Below are positions 50,105-58,699 of a stretch of 64,000 bases of DNA, in pieces (positions within the stretch are counted from its first letter, which is position 1; each line of letters opens with the position of its first letter). Position numbers and translations under genes: made by a program. The stretch is from Streptomyces orinoci (GTDB taxonomy: Bacteria; Actinomycetota; Actinomycetes; Streptomycetales; Streptomycetaceae): positions 1,116,001-1,180,000 of the forward strand of contig NZ_PHNC01000029.1 in NCBI RefSeq assembly GCF_003121295.1, written 5' to 3'. The notes beneath the pieces were generated by a model, which was not told the DNA's origin, did no database searches, and saw nothing but the letters and a program-made list of their open reading frames with translations.

Positions 50105-50632
50105 ATGCGTGAAACAGTGGATGTCATGAGCAACCGACCCGCGACGGACCAGCCGCCGGCCCGCTGGCTCAATGAGCAGGAGCAGGCCACCTGGCGGGCC
50201 TTCCGTCATGCCATGACGCTGCTGGAGGACCACCTCGACCGTCAGCTGCAGCGTGACGCGGGCATGCCCCACCTCTACTACGGCCTGCTGGTGGAGCTCT
50301 CCGAGGCCCCGCGCCGCCGGATGCGGATGACCGAACTGGCCCGGAGCGCCAAGATCACCCGGTCCCGGCTCTCCCATGCCATCGCCCGGCTGGAGAAGAA
50401 CGGCTGGGTGCGCCGTGAGGACTGCCCCTCGGACAAGCGTGGCCAGCTGGCGGTACTGACCGAGGAGGGCTACCGGATGCTGAGCGAGTCGGCGCCGGGC
50501 CATGTGGCCGCGGTCCGGGCGGCCGTCTTCGACCTGCTCACCCCCGAGGAGACCAGGCAGTTCGGCGAGATCTGCGGCAAGCTGGCCACCGCCCTCCAGC
50601 CGACCGGGGCGGACCTGCCCTGGCTGCGCTGA
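50105..50632 (+). CDS. MarR-family transcriptional regulator
   Basis: 175 residues from ATG 50105, with GGAGG about 10 nt upstream; ATG 50126 is an alternative. The MarR winged helix is clear: LLVELSEAPRRRMRMTELARSAKITRSRLSHAIARLEKNGWVRREDCPSDKRGQLAVLTEEG at about residues 55-117, with the beta-wing SDKRGQ. It likely regulates the divergent DODA-type dioxygenase and itself. Confidence 0.9.
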   Translation: MRETVDVMSNRPATDQPPARWLNEQEQATWRAFRHAMTLLEDHLDRQLQRDAGMPHLYYGLLVELSEAPRRRMRMTELARSAKITRSRLSHAIARLEKNGWVRREDCPSDKRGQLAVLTEEGYRMLSESAPGHVAAVRAAVFDLLTPEETRQFGEICGKLATALQPTGADLPWLR

Positions 50633-50747
50633 GCATTGACGCTCCGCGCTGACGCCGGGGTTGACCCCATGCGGATGGTACGGCGAAGGCCCCCGCCGGA
50701 CGGAGCAGTCCGGGCGGGGGCCCTGCGTCGGTAAGGCGACGGACCGG

Positions 50748-52256
50748 TCAGTGCGCCATCACCGGAACGAAGTCCTCGGCGTCCGCGTCCTCACCGGAGG
50801 CGGCGACCGAAGAGCCATTGTCATGGCCGACATTGATGAGCACCAGGGCGAGCAGCGCGGACAGCGTAAGGATGCCCCCCGCCCACCAGATGGCCACCTT
50901 GTAGCCGTGCACCATGGACTGGAACCCCAGCAGCTTCGGTGAAGTGGCGTGCGCCAGATGCGACTTGGCGTACGCGGTGGTGGCGCTGGCCGCGATGGTG
51001 TTCAGCAGCGCGGTGCCAATGGCGCCGCCGACCTGCTGCGAGGTGTTGACCATCGCGGAGGCGACACCGGCGTCCCGCGCCTGCACCCCATGGGTGGCCA
51101 TGCTCATGGCGGGCATAAAGGCCGTACCCATGCCCACACCCATGATCATCAGGCCGGGCAGGATGCCGGTGGTGTAGGAGGTGTCCAGGTCGATCCGGGT
51201 GAGCAGCAGCATGCCGACCGCCGCCAGCAGGAAGCCCGGGGCCATCAGCCAGCGCGGGGCCACCCGGGTCATCAGCCGGGCGCCGATCTGGGTGGAACCG
51301 GTGATCATCATGGCGATCATCGGCAGGAAGGCCAGACCGGTCTTGACCGGGCTGTAGGCCCGTACCACCTGCAGGTAGTACACCAGGAACAGGAACAGGC
51401 CGAACATCGCGATGGAGGCCAGGCCCAGCGAGGCGTAGACACCGGCGCGGTTGCGGTTGGCCACCACACGCAGCGGCAGCAGCGGCGCCTTCACCCGGGC
51501 CTCGAAGGCCACAAAGGCACTCAGCAGCACTGCGGCCGCCGCGAACAGGCCGATAGTGCCGCCGGCCGTCCAGCCGTTGGACTCGGCACGGGTGAAGCCG
51601 TACACCAGCGAGACCAGGCCCAGGGTGGCCAGCACCACACCGGGCACATCCAGCCGGGCGGAGTTGCGGCTGCCCGCCCGCTCCTTGATGGTCGCTATCG
51701 CACCGGTCGCGGCCACGATGGCGAAGGGGATGTTGACAAAGAAGGTCCAGCGCCAGTTGAGGTACTCGGTGAACAGCCCGCCGAGGATCAGGCCGACGCC
51801 GCCACCGGCACCGGCGATGGCACCGAACACACCGAAGGCCTTGGCGCGTTCCTTGGCCTCGGTGAACATCACCGCCAGCAGCGACAGCGCGGAGGGGGCG
51901 AGCAGCGCGCCGAAGACGCCCTGCAGGGCGCGGGCACCCATCAGCATTGGTCCGTTGACCGCCGCGCCACCGATGGCGGAGGCGGCGGCAAAGCCCAACA
52001 GGCCCGTGACAAAGGCGTTCTTACGGCCCCAGAGATCGGATATTCGGCCACCGAAGAGCAGCAGGCCACCGAAGGCGAGGGCATAGGCGGTGATCACCCA
52101 CTGGCGGTTGCCGTCCGAGATGTGCAGCGCCTTCTGGGCGGACGGCAGCGCGATATTGACGATGGTGGCGTCCAGGACGACCATCAGCTGGGCGAGGGCG
52201 ATAAAGATCAGCGCTTTCCAGCGCCTGGGGTCGGGTGCGGTGTTGATGTCTGGCAT
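50748..52256 (-). CDS. MFS drug transporter, DHA2 (14-TM) family
   Basis: 502 residues from ATG 52256; a 15-residue longer frame exists. ALAQLMVVLDATIVNIALPSAQKALHISDGNRQWVITAYALAFGGLLLFGGRISDLWGRKNAFV contains helix 1, the DHA2 motif D1 and motif A. LQGVFGALLAPSALSLLAVMFTEAKERAKAFGVFGAIAGAGGGVGLILGG is the conserved helix 4-5 motif C. It is preceded by a TetR gene on the same strand, which probably controls it. It belongs to the same family as the gene at 43501-44997, but the two are only distantly similar. Confidence 0.92.
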   Translation of the reverse strand: MPDINTAPDPRRWKALIFIALAQLMVVLDATIVNIALPSAQKALHISDGNRQWVITAYALAFGGLLLFGGRISDLWGRKNAFVTGLLGFAAASAIGGAAVNGPMLMGARALQGVFGALLAPSALSLLAVMFTEAKERAKAFGVFGAIAGAGGGVGLILGGLFTEYLNWRWTFFVNIPFAIVAATGAIATIKERAGSRNSARLDVPGVVLATLGLVSLVYGFTRAESNGWTAGGTIGLFAAAAVLLSAFVAFEARVKAPLLPLRVVANRNRAGVYASLGLASIAMFGLFLFLVYYLQVVRAYSPVKTGLAFLPMIAMMITGSTQIGARLMTRVAPRWLMAPGFLLAAVGMLLLTRIDLDTSYTTGILPGLMIMGVGMGTAFMPAMSMATHGVQARDAGVASAMVNTSQQVGGAIGTALLNTIAASATTAYAKSHLAHATSPKLLGFQSMVHGYKVAIWWAGGILTLSALLALVLINVGHDNGSSVAASGEDADAEDFVPVMAH

Positions 52257-52352
52257 GGCAGGGCCTAACTGGCGTCGCGGGCTTGCGGAAGGAAGTCTCA
52301 AGGTCTGATCGGACTATGGCAGAGGGGTCTGACAACGGGCTTCGCGGGGCGA

Positions 52353-52982
52353 TCAGTTGTCGCGGAAGTCACTGAAGGTCGCGGCCCTCCCCGGCAGTTG
52401 GGAGCGGGCCGGAGCCAGCAGACCGTCCAGGAAGATCTGCAGGTGGCGGTGGATGAACTGGCCGAAGTTCGTACAACCCGGGCCCGGCAGCGGCCGGGTG
52501 AGCTGGGAGAGCGCCATCATCAGGTCGCCGACCTCCACATCGGGGCGCAGCTGACCCGAGTTACGGGCCGCCGACAGCAGCGCTTCGATGCCCCGCTCCA
52601 TCCGCAGCCGGGCGTCCTCCAGCTCCGGGTGGTGGCGGTCCACATCACCGTCCAGCAACGGGCACAGCGCGCCCACCTGTTCATCGGCGGCGGCGTGCAC
52701 AAAGCGGCTCAGTGCTCGGAAAGCATCGGGCTCCTCGGCTCTGGCCCTCTCCGCCCGGTCGGCGATGCGGGATACCACGGAGAGGACGACATGGTGGATC
52801 AGCTCGCGGCGGTCCGCGAAGTGCCGGTACAGCGTGGCATTGCCCACCCCGACGCGTCGAGCGATTTTGTCGAAGGAGAACTCCGGTCCCTCCTCGACCA
52901 GCAGCTCCCGGGCGGCCACCAGGATCCGCTCGCGGTTGCGCTGGGCATCCGCGCGAAGACGCGGCTGCGGCGGGGCTGACAC
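52353..52982 (-). CDS. TetR-family transcriptional repressor
   Basis: 209 residues from GTG 52982, with GGAGG 7 nt upstream; an upstream frame reads through the divergent region and is not coding. The helix-turn-helix FSFDKIARRVGVGNATLYRHFADRRELI is at about residues 31-58. The C-terminal domain belongs to the AcrR/TetR drug regulator kind. It precedes the DHA2 exporter by 96 bp, so the pair forms a repressor-pump operon. An intrinsic terminator-like hairpin lies upstream at 53070-53097. Confidence 0.9.
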   Translation of the reverse strand: MSAPPQPRLRADAQRNRERILVAARELLVEEGPEFSFDKIARRVGVGNATLYRHFADRRELIHHVVLSVVSRIADRAERARAEEPDAFRALSRFVHAAADEQVGALCPLLDGDVDRHHPELEDARLRMERGIEALLSAARNSGQLRPDVEVGDLMMALSQLTRPLPGPGCTNFGQFIHRHLQIFLDGLLAPARSQLPGRAATFSDFRDN

Positions 52983-53069
52983 GAGAGGGCCTCCTGGGTC
53001 CGGGGTGAGATCGGTGATCCGCGGGTGAGTTCCGGGACGGCCGCGGGAACTGCGCGGCCGGTCGCCGCG

Positions 53070-53097
53070 AAAAACGGGGACCATCCCCCCGTTTTTT
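53070..53097. terminator. Strong hairpin with A/T tracts in a divergent promoter region
   Basis: AAAAACGGGG (53070-53079) and CCCCGTTTTTT (53087-53097) form a perfect stem with T tracts on both strands, a bidirectional intrinsic terminator by sequence. It sits between the divergent TetR and M6-like peptidase genes, where no gene ends, so it may attenuate one of the leaders. Confidence 0.7.
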
Positions 53098-53241
53098 GTG
53101 GGACGCACTGTCAAACGGGGAGCCCCTCCCCGGAAATTTCCCGTTCCGCCTGTGATCCGCGTCACCCATTTGCCGTACCCCCGTGGGCGAACACCCGCGC
53201 GAGAACCCACAGTGAAGGGAGCGCTGCAGGAGGTGACGGCC

Positions 53242-54507
53242 ATGAGATCGCTGGCCATCCCGGTCATGGCGGCCACCCTGTTCGCCCTCACCGCACCGGC
53301 TCCCGCCGAGGCCTGCCGGACCGTTCCGGCGGCCTTCACCGCGGTGGACCCCACCGGCCGCCCGCCCTCCGGTCCCTGCGCCCTGCGCACGGCCACCCAC
53401 AATGTCTCCGAGGGAGCCAGGACCCCGCGCGGCTTCGCCCGCTCCAGCGGGGTGGTGCGGGCCGTGACCCTCTTCATCGACTTCCCGGACGCCCCGGCCC
53501 GCCTCACCCCGCAGCAGCGGTACGCCGAGTTCTTCCCCGCCGTACCCGCCTACTACCGGGCCAGCTCCTACGGCCGGCTGGACTACCGCTCCACCCCGCT
53601 GCTGCGCTGGATCCGGATGTCACGCCCGTACTCCGCGTACGGGATAGAGCGCGGCACTCCCTTCGAGGCGCGCGGCGATGCCGGGTACTACGCGCTGTCC
53701 AAGGAGATCCTGGCCGCGGTGGACGGACAGCTCGACCTGCGCCACTACGACCTGGTCAATGTGCTGGCCGCCCCCGACGCCGGGCCGCCGGCCACCGAGG
53801 ACGTCCGCTCGGTCACCTTCGCCGGCGCCCCCACCGGGCTGCGCACCCGGCACGGCGCCCCGCTGAAGAACGTCTCCTTCATCTGGAGCCGGCAGACCGG
53901 TGACAGCCCCTACCGGGTGCTCACCCATGAGAACGCGCACAGCTTCGGCCTGCCCGACCTCTACTACACCGGCTCCGGCAGCCGGCTGCGTACCCCGGTG
54001 GGCCACTGGGACCCGATGGACGAGGACTGGGGCCCGTCCAATGACTTCCTGGCCTGGCACAAATGGAAGCTGGGCTGGCTGGCCCCGGGCCAGGTGCACT
54101 GCGCCACCCTGGCCGGCACCCGCACCTTCACCCTGACCCCGACCTCGGTCAAGGGCGGCCCCAAGCTGGTGGTGGTCCCGCTCTCCCCCACCCGGGCCGT
54201 CACCCTGGAGGCCCGCGCGCCCGGCCCGCTGGACCACGCCGTCTGCCGCCCCGGCATCCTGGTCACCACCGTGGCCACCGACCACCCCTCCGGCGCCGGG
54301 CCCATCCGCACCCTGGACGCCACCCCAGGCAGCCGGGGCTGCTACACCAAGGACCCCAATGTCACCGCCGGCCTGACCGACGCGACCTTTCTCCCCGGGC
54401 AGCACGTCACCATCGAGGGCGTCACCGTGGAGGTAACCGGCCATGACCGCCAGGGCAGTTGGCAGGTCAAGGTCACCCGCCGGGGCCGCGGCGCACAACG
54501 CCACTGA
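53242..54507 (+). CDS. Secreted M6-like zinc metallopeptidase
   Basis: 421 residues from ATG 53242, with AGGAGGTGA 7 nt upstream. The signal peptide is residues 1-24 (MRSLAIPVMAATLFALTAPAPAEA). The zinc motif HENAH is at 229-233 and is followed by SFGLPDLYY, with MDEDWGP downstream as the Met-turn-like block of M6 (immune inhibitor A) peptidases. Pro-region residues 50-70 and a C-terminal beta domain with two further cysteines follow. It should be exported by Sec and act outside the cell. Confidence 0.88.
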   Translation: MRSLAIPVMAATLFALTAPAPAEACRTVPAAFTAVDPTGRPPSGPCALRTATHNVSEGARTPRGFARSSGVVRAVTLFIDFPDAPARLTPQQRYAEFFPAVPAYYRASSYGRLDYRSTPLLRWIRMSRPYSAYGIERGTPFEARGDAGYYALSKEILAAVDGQLDLRHYDLVNVLAAPDAGPPATEDVRSVTFAGAPTGLRTRHGAPLKNVSFIWSRQTGDSPYRVLTHENAHSFGLPDLYYTGSGSRLRTPVGHWDPMDEDWGPSNDFLAWHKWKLGWLAPGQVHCATLAGTRTFTLTPTSVKGGPKLVVVPLSPTRAVTLEARAPGPLDHAVCRPGILVTTVATDHPSGAGPIRTLDATPGSRGCYTKDPNVTAGLTDATFLPGQHVTIEGVTVEVTGHDRQGSWQVKVTRRGRGAQRH

Positions 54508-54686
54508 GGGGCCCTTGGGCCCGGGGCGGCATGCCGCTCCGCCGCGTGGGCCCGGCCGGTCATGGACGGCCCGCGCCCAGCCCCGTCCACCGATGTGCCC
54601 CACCTCACATCCAGCCCATGTCACACAGGAGCCCCCGCCCCCCATCCCCTGGTCGTCAATCACCGACCACGACGAACGGCGGACCG

Positions 54687-55892
54687 ATGAGCCTCCTGCC
54701 CACCCCCGACCCCCCCGCCCCGCACCGCGTCCTGATCCTCGGCGCGGGGTACGCCGGCCTGGCCGCCGCCATCCAGCTCGCGGCCCGTACCAAGCGCCGC
54801 CAGGACATACACCTCACCCTGGTCAACGCCCAGGAGCAGTTCACCGAGCGGCTGCGGCTGCCCATGACGGCCACCGGACGGCAAACCGCCCCGCTGAGCA
54901 TCCCCGGCCTGCTGGACGGAACCGCCGCCCGCTTCGTCCGCGGCTGGGTGACCGCGCTGAACACCGAGGCCAGGACCGTACGCATCGACGACGACCACGA
55001 CCTGCCCTACGACACCCTGGTCTACGCCCTGGGCGGCGTGACCGACACGGTCTCGGTGCCGGGTGCCGAGGACCATGCGTACACCCTGAACACCGTCCAG
55101 GACGCCGGTCTCCTGGCCGCCCGGCTGGCGCGGCTGGACCGCGGCACGGTGGTGATCGGCGGCAGCGGGCTGACCGGAGTGGAGACGGCCGCGGAGATCG
55201 CCGAGCGGTACCCGCACCTGGACGTCCTGCTGCTGGGCCGCCGGGAACCGGGCGCCACCCTGCACCCCGGGGCCAGGACCTACCTCCGCACCGCCCTGGA
55301 CCGCCTGGGGGTACGCGTCCGCAGCGGAACCGAGGTGGCCAAGGTGCTGCCGGACGCCGTGGAACTGTCCGACGGTGAGCACATCGCCGCCGATGCGGTG
55401 GTATGGACCAGCGGCGTCCGGATGTCCCCGCTGGCCGCCGCCGCGGGCCTGACCGTGGACGCGCACGGCCGCATCGTCACCGACGACGCCCTGCGGTCCG
55501 TCTCGCACCCGGAGGTGTACGCGGTGGGCGACGCCGCCGCGATCCGCCAGGGCTACGGCGTGATGCACGGCACCTGCCAGGGCGGCATGCCCACCGGCGT
55601 ACACGCCGCGCTCTCCATCCTCCGCGCCCTGAGCGGCCGTCGTCCCAAGCCCTTCCGCTTCGGCTACTACCACACCCCCGTGAGCCTGGGCCGGCAGGAC
55701 GCCGTGGTGCAGTTCACCCACCCCGACGACAGCCCGCGCCGTCTGTATCTGACCGGCCGACTGGCGGCCCGGTACAAAGAGGCGGTGACCGCAGCCCCCT
55801 GGCCGACCTACGGCCGAATGAAGAAGATGCCCGCCTCCGGCGCGTTCTGGCCCCACGGCGGACGCTTCACCCGCACCCGGAACCCCCGATGA
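54687..55892 (+). CDS. FAD-dependent pyridine nucleotide-disulfide oxidoreductase (NDH-2-like)
   Basis: 401 residues, ATG 54687. The FAD fold is VLILGAGYAGLAAAIQLA (residues 15-32), the NAD(P) fold is TVVIGGSGLTGVETAAEIAERYP, and the C-terminal FAD contact is VYAVGDAAAIRQGYGVMHGTCQGGMPTG. It resembles type II NADH dehydrogenases and ferredoxin reductase-like proteins, with a C-terminal tail (ARYKEAVTAAPWPTYGRMKKMP) that could bind a membrane or partner. It overlaps the ECF41 sigma gene by ATGA, so it is probably the target and partner of that sigma factor. Confidence 0.88.
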   Translation: MSLLPTPDPPAPHRVLILGAGYAGLAAAIQLAARTKRRQDIHLTLVNAQEQFTERLRLPMTATGRQTAPLSIPGLLDGTAARFVRGWVTALNTEARTVRIDDDHDLPYDTLVYALGGVTDTVSVPGAEDHAYTLNTVQDAGLLAARLARLDRGTVVIGGSGLTGVETAAEIAERYPHLDVLLLGRREPGATLHPGARTYLRTALDRLGVRVRSGTEVAKVLPDAVELSDGEHIAADAVVWTSGVRMSPLAAAAGLTVDAHGRIVTDDALRSVSHPEVYAVGDAAAIRQGYGVMHGTCQGGMPTGVHAALSILRALSGRRPKPFRFGYYHTPVSLGRQDAVVQFTHPDDSPRRLYLTGRLAARYKEAVTAAPWPTYGRMKKMPASGAFWPHGGRFTRTRNPR

Positions 55893-56818
55893 CCCGCCCC
55901 GCGCCCTCCTCCCTCGACCCTGACCAGCAGGTCTTCCACCAGCACCGCCGCCTGCTGTTCTCCGTCGCCTACCGCGTCCTGGGCAGCGCGGCCGACGCCG
56001 AGGATGCGGTCCAGGACGCCTGGCTCAAATGGTCGGCCGCCGACCGCTCGCAAGTGGCCGACCCCAGGGCCTATCTGGCACGGATCGTCTCCAACCTGGC
56101 CCTGGAACGCCTGCGCTCCGCCCGCCACCAGCGCGAGGTCTACGCCGGCCCCTGGCTCCCGGAGCCCATCCTCACCACCGGCGACACCGCCGAGACCGTG
56201 GAGGACGCCGAATCCGTCTCCATGGCCATGCTGGTGGTCCTGGAGACCCTGAGCCCGCTGGAGCGCGCGGTGTTCGTACTCAAAGAGGTCTTCGACTTCA
56301 GCCATGCCGAGATCGCCGAGGCGGTGGAACGCTCCGAGGCCGCGGTACGGCAGGCCGCGCACCGCGCCCGCGAACATGTCCGGGCCCGGCGGCCGCGCTT
56401 CACCGCGGACCGGTCACGGCAGCGCGAGGTCACCGAGCGGTTCTTCACCGCCGCGCTCGGCGGTGACCTCAACGCCCTGCTGGAGCTGCTGTCCCCGGAC
56501 GTCACCCTGTGGACCGACGGCGGCGGCAAGGTCCGCCAGGCCATGCGCCCGGTGACCGGCGCCGCCACCGTCGCCGCCTGGTTCGCCGCCATTGGCACCG
56601 TCACCTACCAGGGCGTCTCCCCTGCCGAGATGCGCGCCGAACTCACCGAGATCAACGGCGGCCCCGGCGTGGTCTTCTCCGCCCCCGACCGCGTGATCGC
56701 CACCCTCACCTTCGACTTCGACGCCACCGGCCGCATCACCACCCTCCACAACGTGGCCAACCCGGACAAACTCCAGGCCATCACCCAAGGCACCACCCAC
56801 GACATCCGCGCCCACTGA
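55889..56818 (+). CDS. ECF41-type RNA polymerase sigma factor
   Basis: 309 residues, ATG 55889, overlapping the oxidoreductase stop by ATGA. Sigma region 2 (LFSVAYRVLGSAADAEDAVQDAWLKW) and region 4 (FVLKEVFDFSHAEIAEAVERSEAAVRQAAHRAREHV) precede a SnoaL-like C-terminal domain with the DGGGK motif (WTDGGGKVRQAMRPVTG), the hallmark of ECF41. The extension regulates activity without a separate anti-sigma. ECF41 genes usually sit beside an oxidoreductase gene, as here. Confidence 0.9.
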   Translation: MTRPAPSSLDPDQQVFHQHRRLLFSVAYRVLGSAADAEDAVQDAWLKWSAADRSQVADPRAYLARIVSNLALERLRSARHQREVYAGPWLPEPILTTGDTAETVEDAESVSMAMLVVLETLSPLERAVFVLKEVFDFSHAEIAEAVERSEAAVRQAAHRAREHVRARRPRFTADRSRQREVTERFFTAALGGDLNALLELLSPDVTLWTDGGGKVRQAMRPVTGAATVAAWFAAIGTVTYQGVSPAEMRAELTEINGGPGVVFSAPDRVIATLTFDFDATGRITTLHNVANPDKLQAITQGTTHDIRAH

Positions 56819-56906
56819 CCCCACCACCCCGGAGACCGGCAACCCCTTCCCCAGCGCCCCCCGGAACCCGGTAGGCTGACCTCCGGCCACCAACCGGGTG
56901 GCCTGC

Positions 56907-56979
56907 GCCTCCGTAGCTCAGGGGATAGAGCACCGCTCTCCTAAAGCGGGTGTCGGCAGTTCGAATCTGCCCGGGGGCA
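56907..56979 (+). tRNA. tRNA-Arg (anticodon CCT)
   Basis: 73 nt without an encoded CCA. The acceptor arm is GCCTCCG / CGGGGGC with one U-G pair. The anticodon arm is CCGCT-CTCCTAA-AGCGG, giving anticodon CCT for codon AGG. The T arm contains GGCAGTTCGAATCTGCC. It is the insertion site of the mobile element that begins with the integrase gene at 57026. Confidence 0.93.
56930..56979 (+). mobile_element. Probable left attachment site (attL) in the tRNA-Arg 3' half
   Basis: Tyrosine integrases of actinobacterial elements recombine within the 3' part of tRNA genes. The integrase gene here ends 47 bp after the tRNA and points toward it, so the core probably lies between the anticodon loop and the 3' end. 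The matching direct repeat should lie beyond the right edge of the window and cannot be seen. Confidence 0.6.
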
Positions 56980-56998
56980 CTTCGTGGTAACGCGCTGA

Positions 56999-57017
56999 CC
57001 TGGGGTTTCTTCCCAGG
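56999..57017. terminator. Small hairpin after tRNA-Arg / integrase
   Basis: CCTGGG (56999-57004) and CCCAGG (57012-57017) pair around a 7-nt loop GTTTCTT. It lies between the tRNA and the convergent integrase stop and may end either transcript. Confidence 0.4.
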
Positions 57018-57025
57018 GAGGGGTT

Positions 57026-58699
57026 CTATTCGGCCTCGGACTTCTCGTCCGGGGCCGTTTGCGTGAGCGGTGCGTGAGCGGACGGGTCGCCAGACCCCGA
57101 TATTTCTGCGGATCGCTCAGCACCATCTGGCACCGGCTCCGCTGCGGGCTCCTCAACATCGTCGGGCTCCGCCGCGTCTTCGGTCCCGTCGGTACCTGGC
57201 GTCATACGCGCTCGCGGTACGAGGCGAGCCGCGGCCTCGGCGATCGCCAGGTCGGCCTCGGGAAGGAGGCTCGTGTACGTGTCGGCGGTGATGGTGATCG
57301 AGGAGTGGCCGAGCATCTCCTGAATGTCCTTCAGGTCGGCCCCGGCCGCGTGGGCCAGCGTCGCGGCACCGTGGCGGAGATCGTGGAGCCGGACCGGTGG
57401 GAGACCGATCTCCTCGTACAGTTCCACGAACCGTCGTGTGACGTTGGCGGGGTGGAGCAGTTCGCCGTTCTCCTTGGTGAAGACGCGGCCGGTCTCCACC
57501 CAGGCGCTCCCCCACTCCTTTCGGTCCTTGTCCTGCTGGGCGCGGTGCCGCTGGAGGGCCTGGACCGTATCGGAATCCAACGCGATGGTGCGGGCGCCGG
57601 CGTCGGTCTTGGGGTCGTCCTCGTACACCTCCCAGCCGTCCACGACGAGTTGCTTGGCGACGGTGATGAGCCCGGCGTCCAGGTTGATGTCGGTCCACTT
57701 CTGTCCGCACGCCTCACCCCGCCGCAGTCCGCGGAACGCGATCAGGTGGAACAGCGCGTACAGGCGGTCCTCCGCGACGTGGTCGAGGAAGAGGCCGGTG
57801 TGCTCCGGAGTCCATACCATCACCGGCGATGGCTTCTCACCGGTGCGCTTCCAGTGGAGGATGCGCTCCTCGGTCCACACCAGCGCCTTGGGGCGCTTGC
57901 CCGCCTCCAGCTCGACGTGGGCGGCCGGGTTGAAGGTGATGAGCTGCTGGGCGATCGCGGCGTTGAGCGCGGCACGCAGGGTGGAGCGGACACGCTGGCG
58001 GGTGGCCGGGCCCACGATGCGGCGATAGGGCTCCATCTCTGCAATAGCCGCTTTCAGCGCCTTGCGCCGGGCACGGTGCTCGCGCCCCTTCCAGGGAATC
58101 CGGGCGAGATCCTCGAACGCCTTGCGCCGTGCGGCGTTGCCCTCTGCGATCTCCACGTTGGCCTCGGCGATGGCCTCGAACATCTCCGAGAGATGGGCCA
58201 CACGAAGGCGGTCCATGCGCAAGTGCCCAATGTGAGGCTTGAGATGGACCCGGATGTTGCTCTCATCGCGGCTGATGGCACTCTGCCGCCCCTTCTTGCC
58301 AGCCAGCCACATGTCCAGCCACTCCCCGACCGTGAGTCGGCTGGTCAGGTCCAGGCCGTGGCTGAGACGACGCCGGGTCGCCTCGACGTCCGGCAGCGGG
58401 GCCTTCTCGTCGGCCACCGTCTCCAGCAGCTTGGCGATTTGGGCCAGTCCTTCGGCGTCGTCGGCGTCGGCCAGGCTCAGGAGGGCGCGGACGTGGTCGA
58501 GGTCGGCCTGGGCGGCTTTGAGGTTCTCGTAGCCGGCGCGGCTGAAGGAGCGGCGGGTGCCGTCTTCGCGGGGCGGGAGCTCCTGACGTATGGAGTAGGA
58601 GCCGTGCTTGCGGCTGGCGAGTTTGGGGCACTTCTTGCCGAGCGGCTTGCCGGTCTTGGGGTCGCGGCAGTAGCAGCGGCGGTGCGTTGAACCCTTCAA
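57026..58699 (-). CDS. int: Tyrosine site-specific integrase
   Basis: 557 residues from TTG 58699, with AGGAGG 7 nt upstream and a 4-bp overlap with the xre stop; a longer frame to 59332 runs through xre. An N-terminal arm with Cys9, Cys11 and Cys24 (HRRCYCRDPKTGKPLG) is followed by a SAM-like core-binding domain (about 120-260) and the catalytic domain with Arg326 (FRGLRRGEA), His439-x-x-Arg442 (LHDLRHG), His465 (LGHSS) and Tyr475 (TADTYTSLL). It is long because of the insertion at about 185-225 and an acidic tail. It should integrate and excise the element at the tRNA gene. Confidence 0.94.
   Translation of the reverse strand: MKGSTHRRCYCRDPKTGKPLGKKCPKLASRKHGSYSIRQELPPREDGTRRSFSRAGYENLKAAQADLDHVRALLSLADADDAEGLAQIAKLLETVADEKAPLPDVEATRRRLSHGLDLTSRLTVGEWLDMWLAGKKGRQSAISRDESNIRVHLKPHIGHLRMDRLRVAHLSEMFEAIAEANVEIAEGNAARRKAFEDLARIPWKGREHRARRKALKAAIAEMEPYRRIVGPATRQRVRSTLRAALNAAIAQQLITFNPAAHVELEAGKRPKALVWTEERILHWKRTGEKPSPVMVWTPEHTGLFLDHVAEDRLYALFHLIAFRGLRRGEACGQKWTDINLDAGLITVAKQLVVDGWEVYEDDPKTDAGARTIALDSDTVQALQRHRAQQDKDRKEWGSAWVETGRVFTKENGELLHPANVTRRFVELYEEIGLPPVRLHDLRHGAATLAHAAGADLKDIQEMLGHSSITITADTYTSLLPEADLAIAEAAARLVPRARMTPGTDGTEDAAEPDDVEEPAAEPVPDGAERSAEISGSGDPSAHAPLTQTAPDEKSEAE

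Noticed and set aside
53036..53062. Full copy of the dispersed repeat
   Set aside because: Only about 20 bases match (GCGGGAACTGCGCGGCCGGTC); too short to call a copy with confidence.
54625..54662. ECF41 promoter (TGTCACA followed by CGTC) before the FAD oxidoreductase
   Set aside because: Both elements are present but separated by 28 bp, too far for a sigma recognition pair; no better pair was found in the gap.
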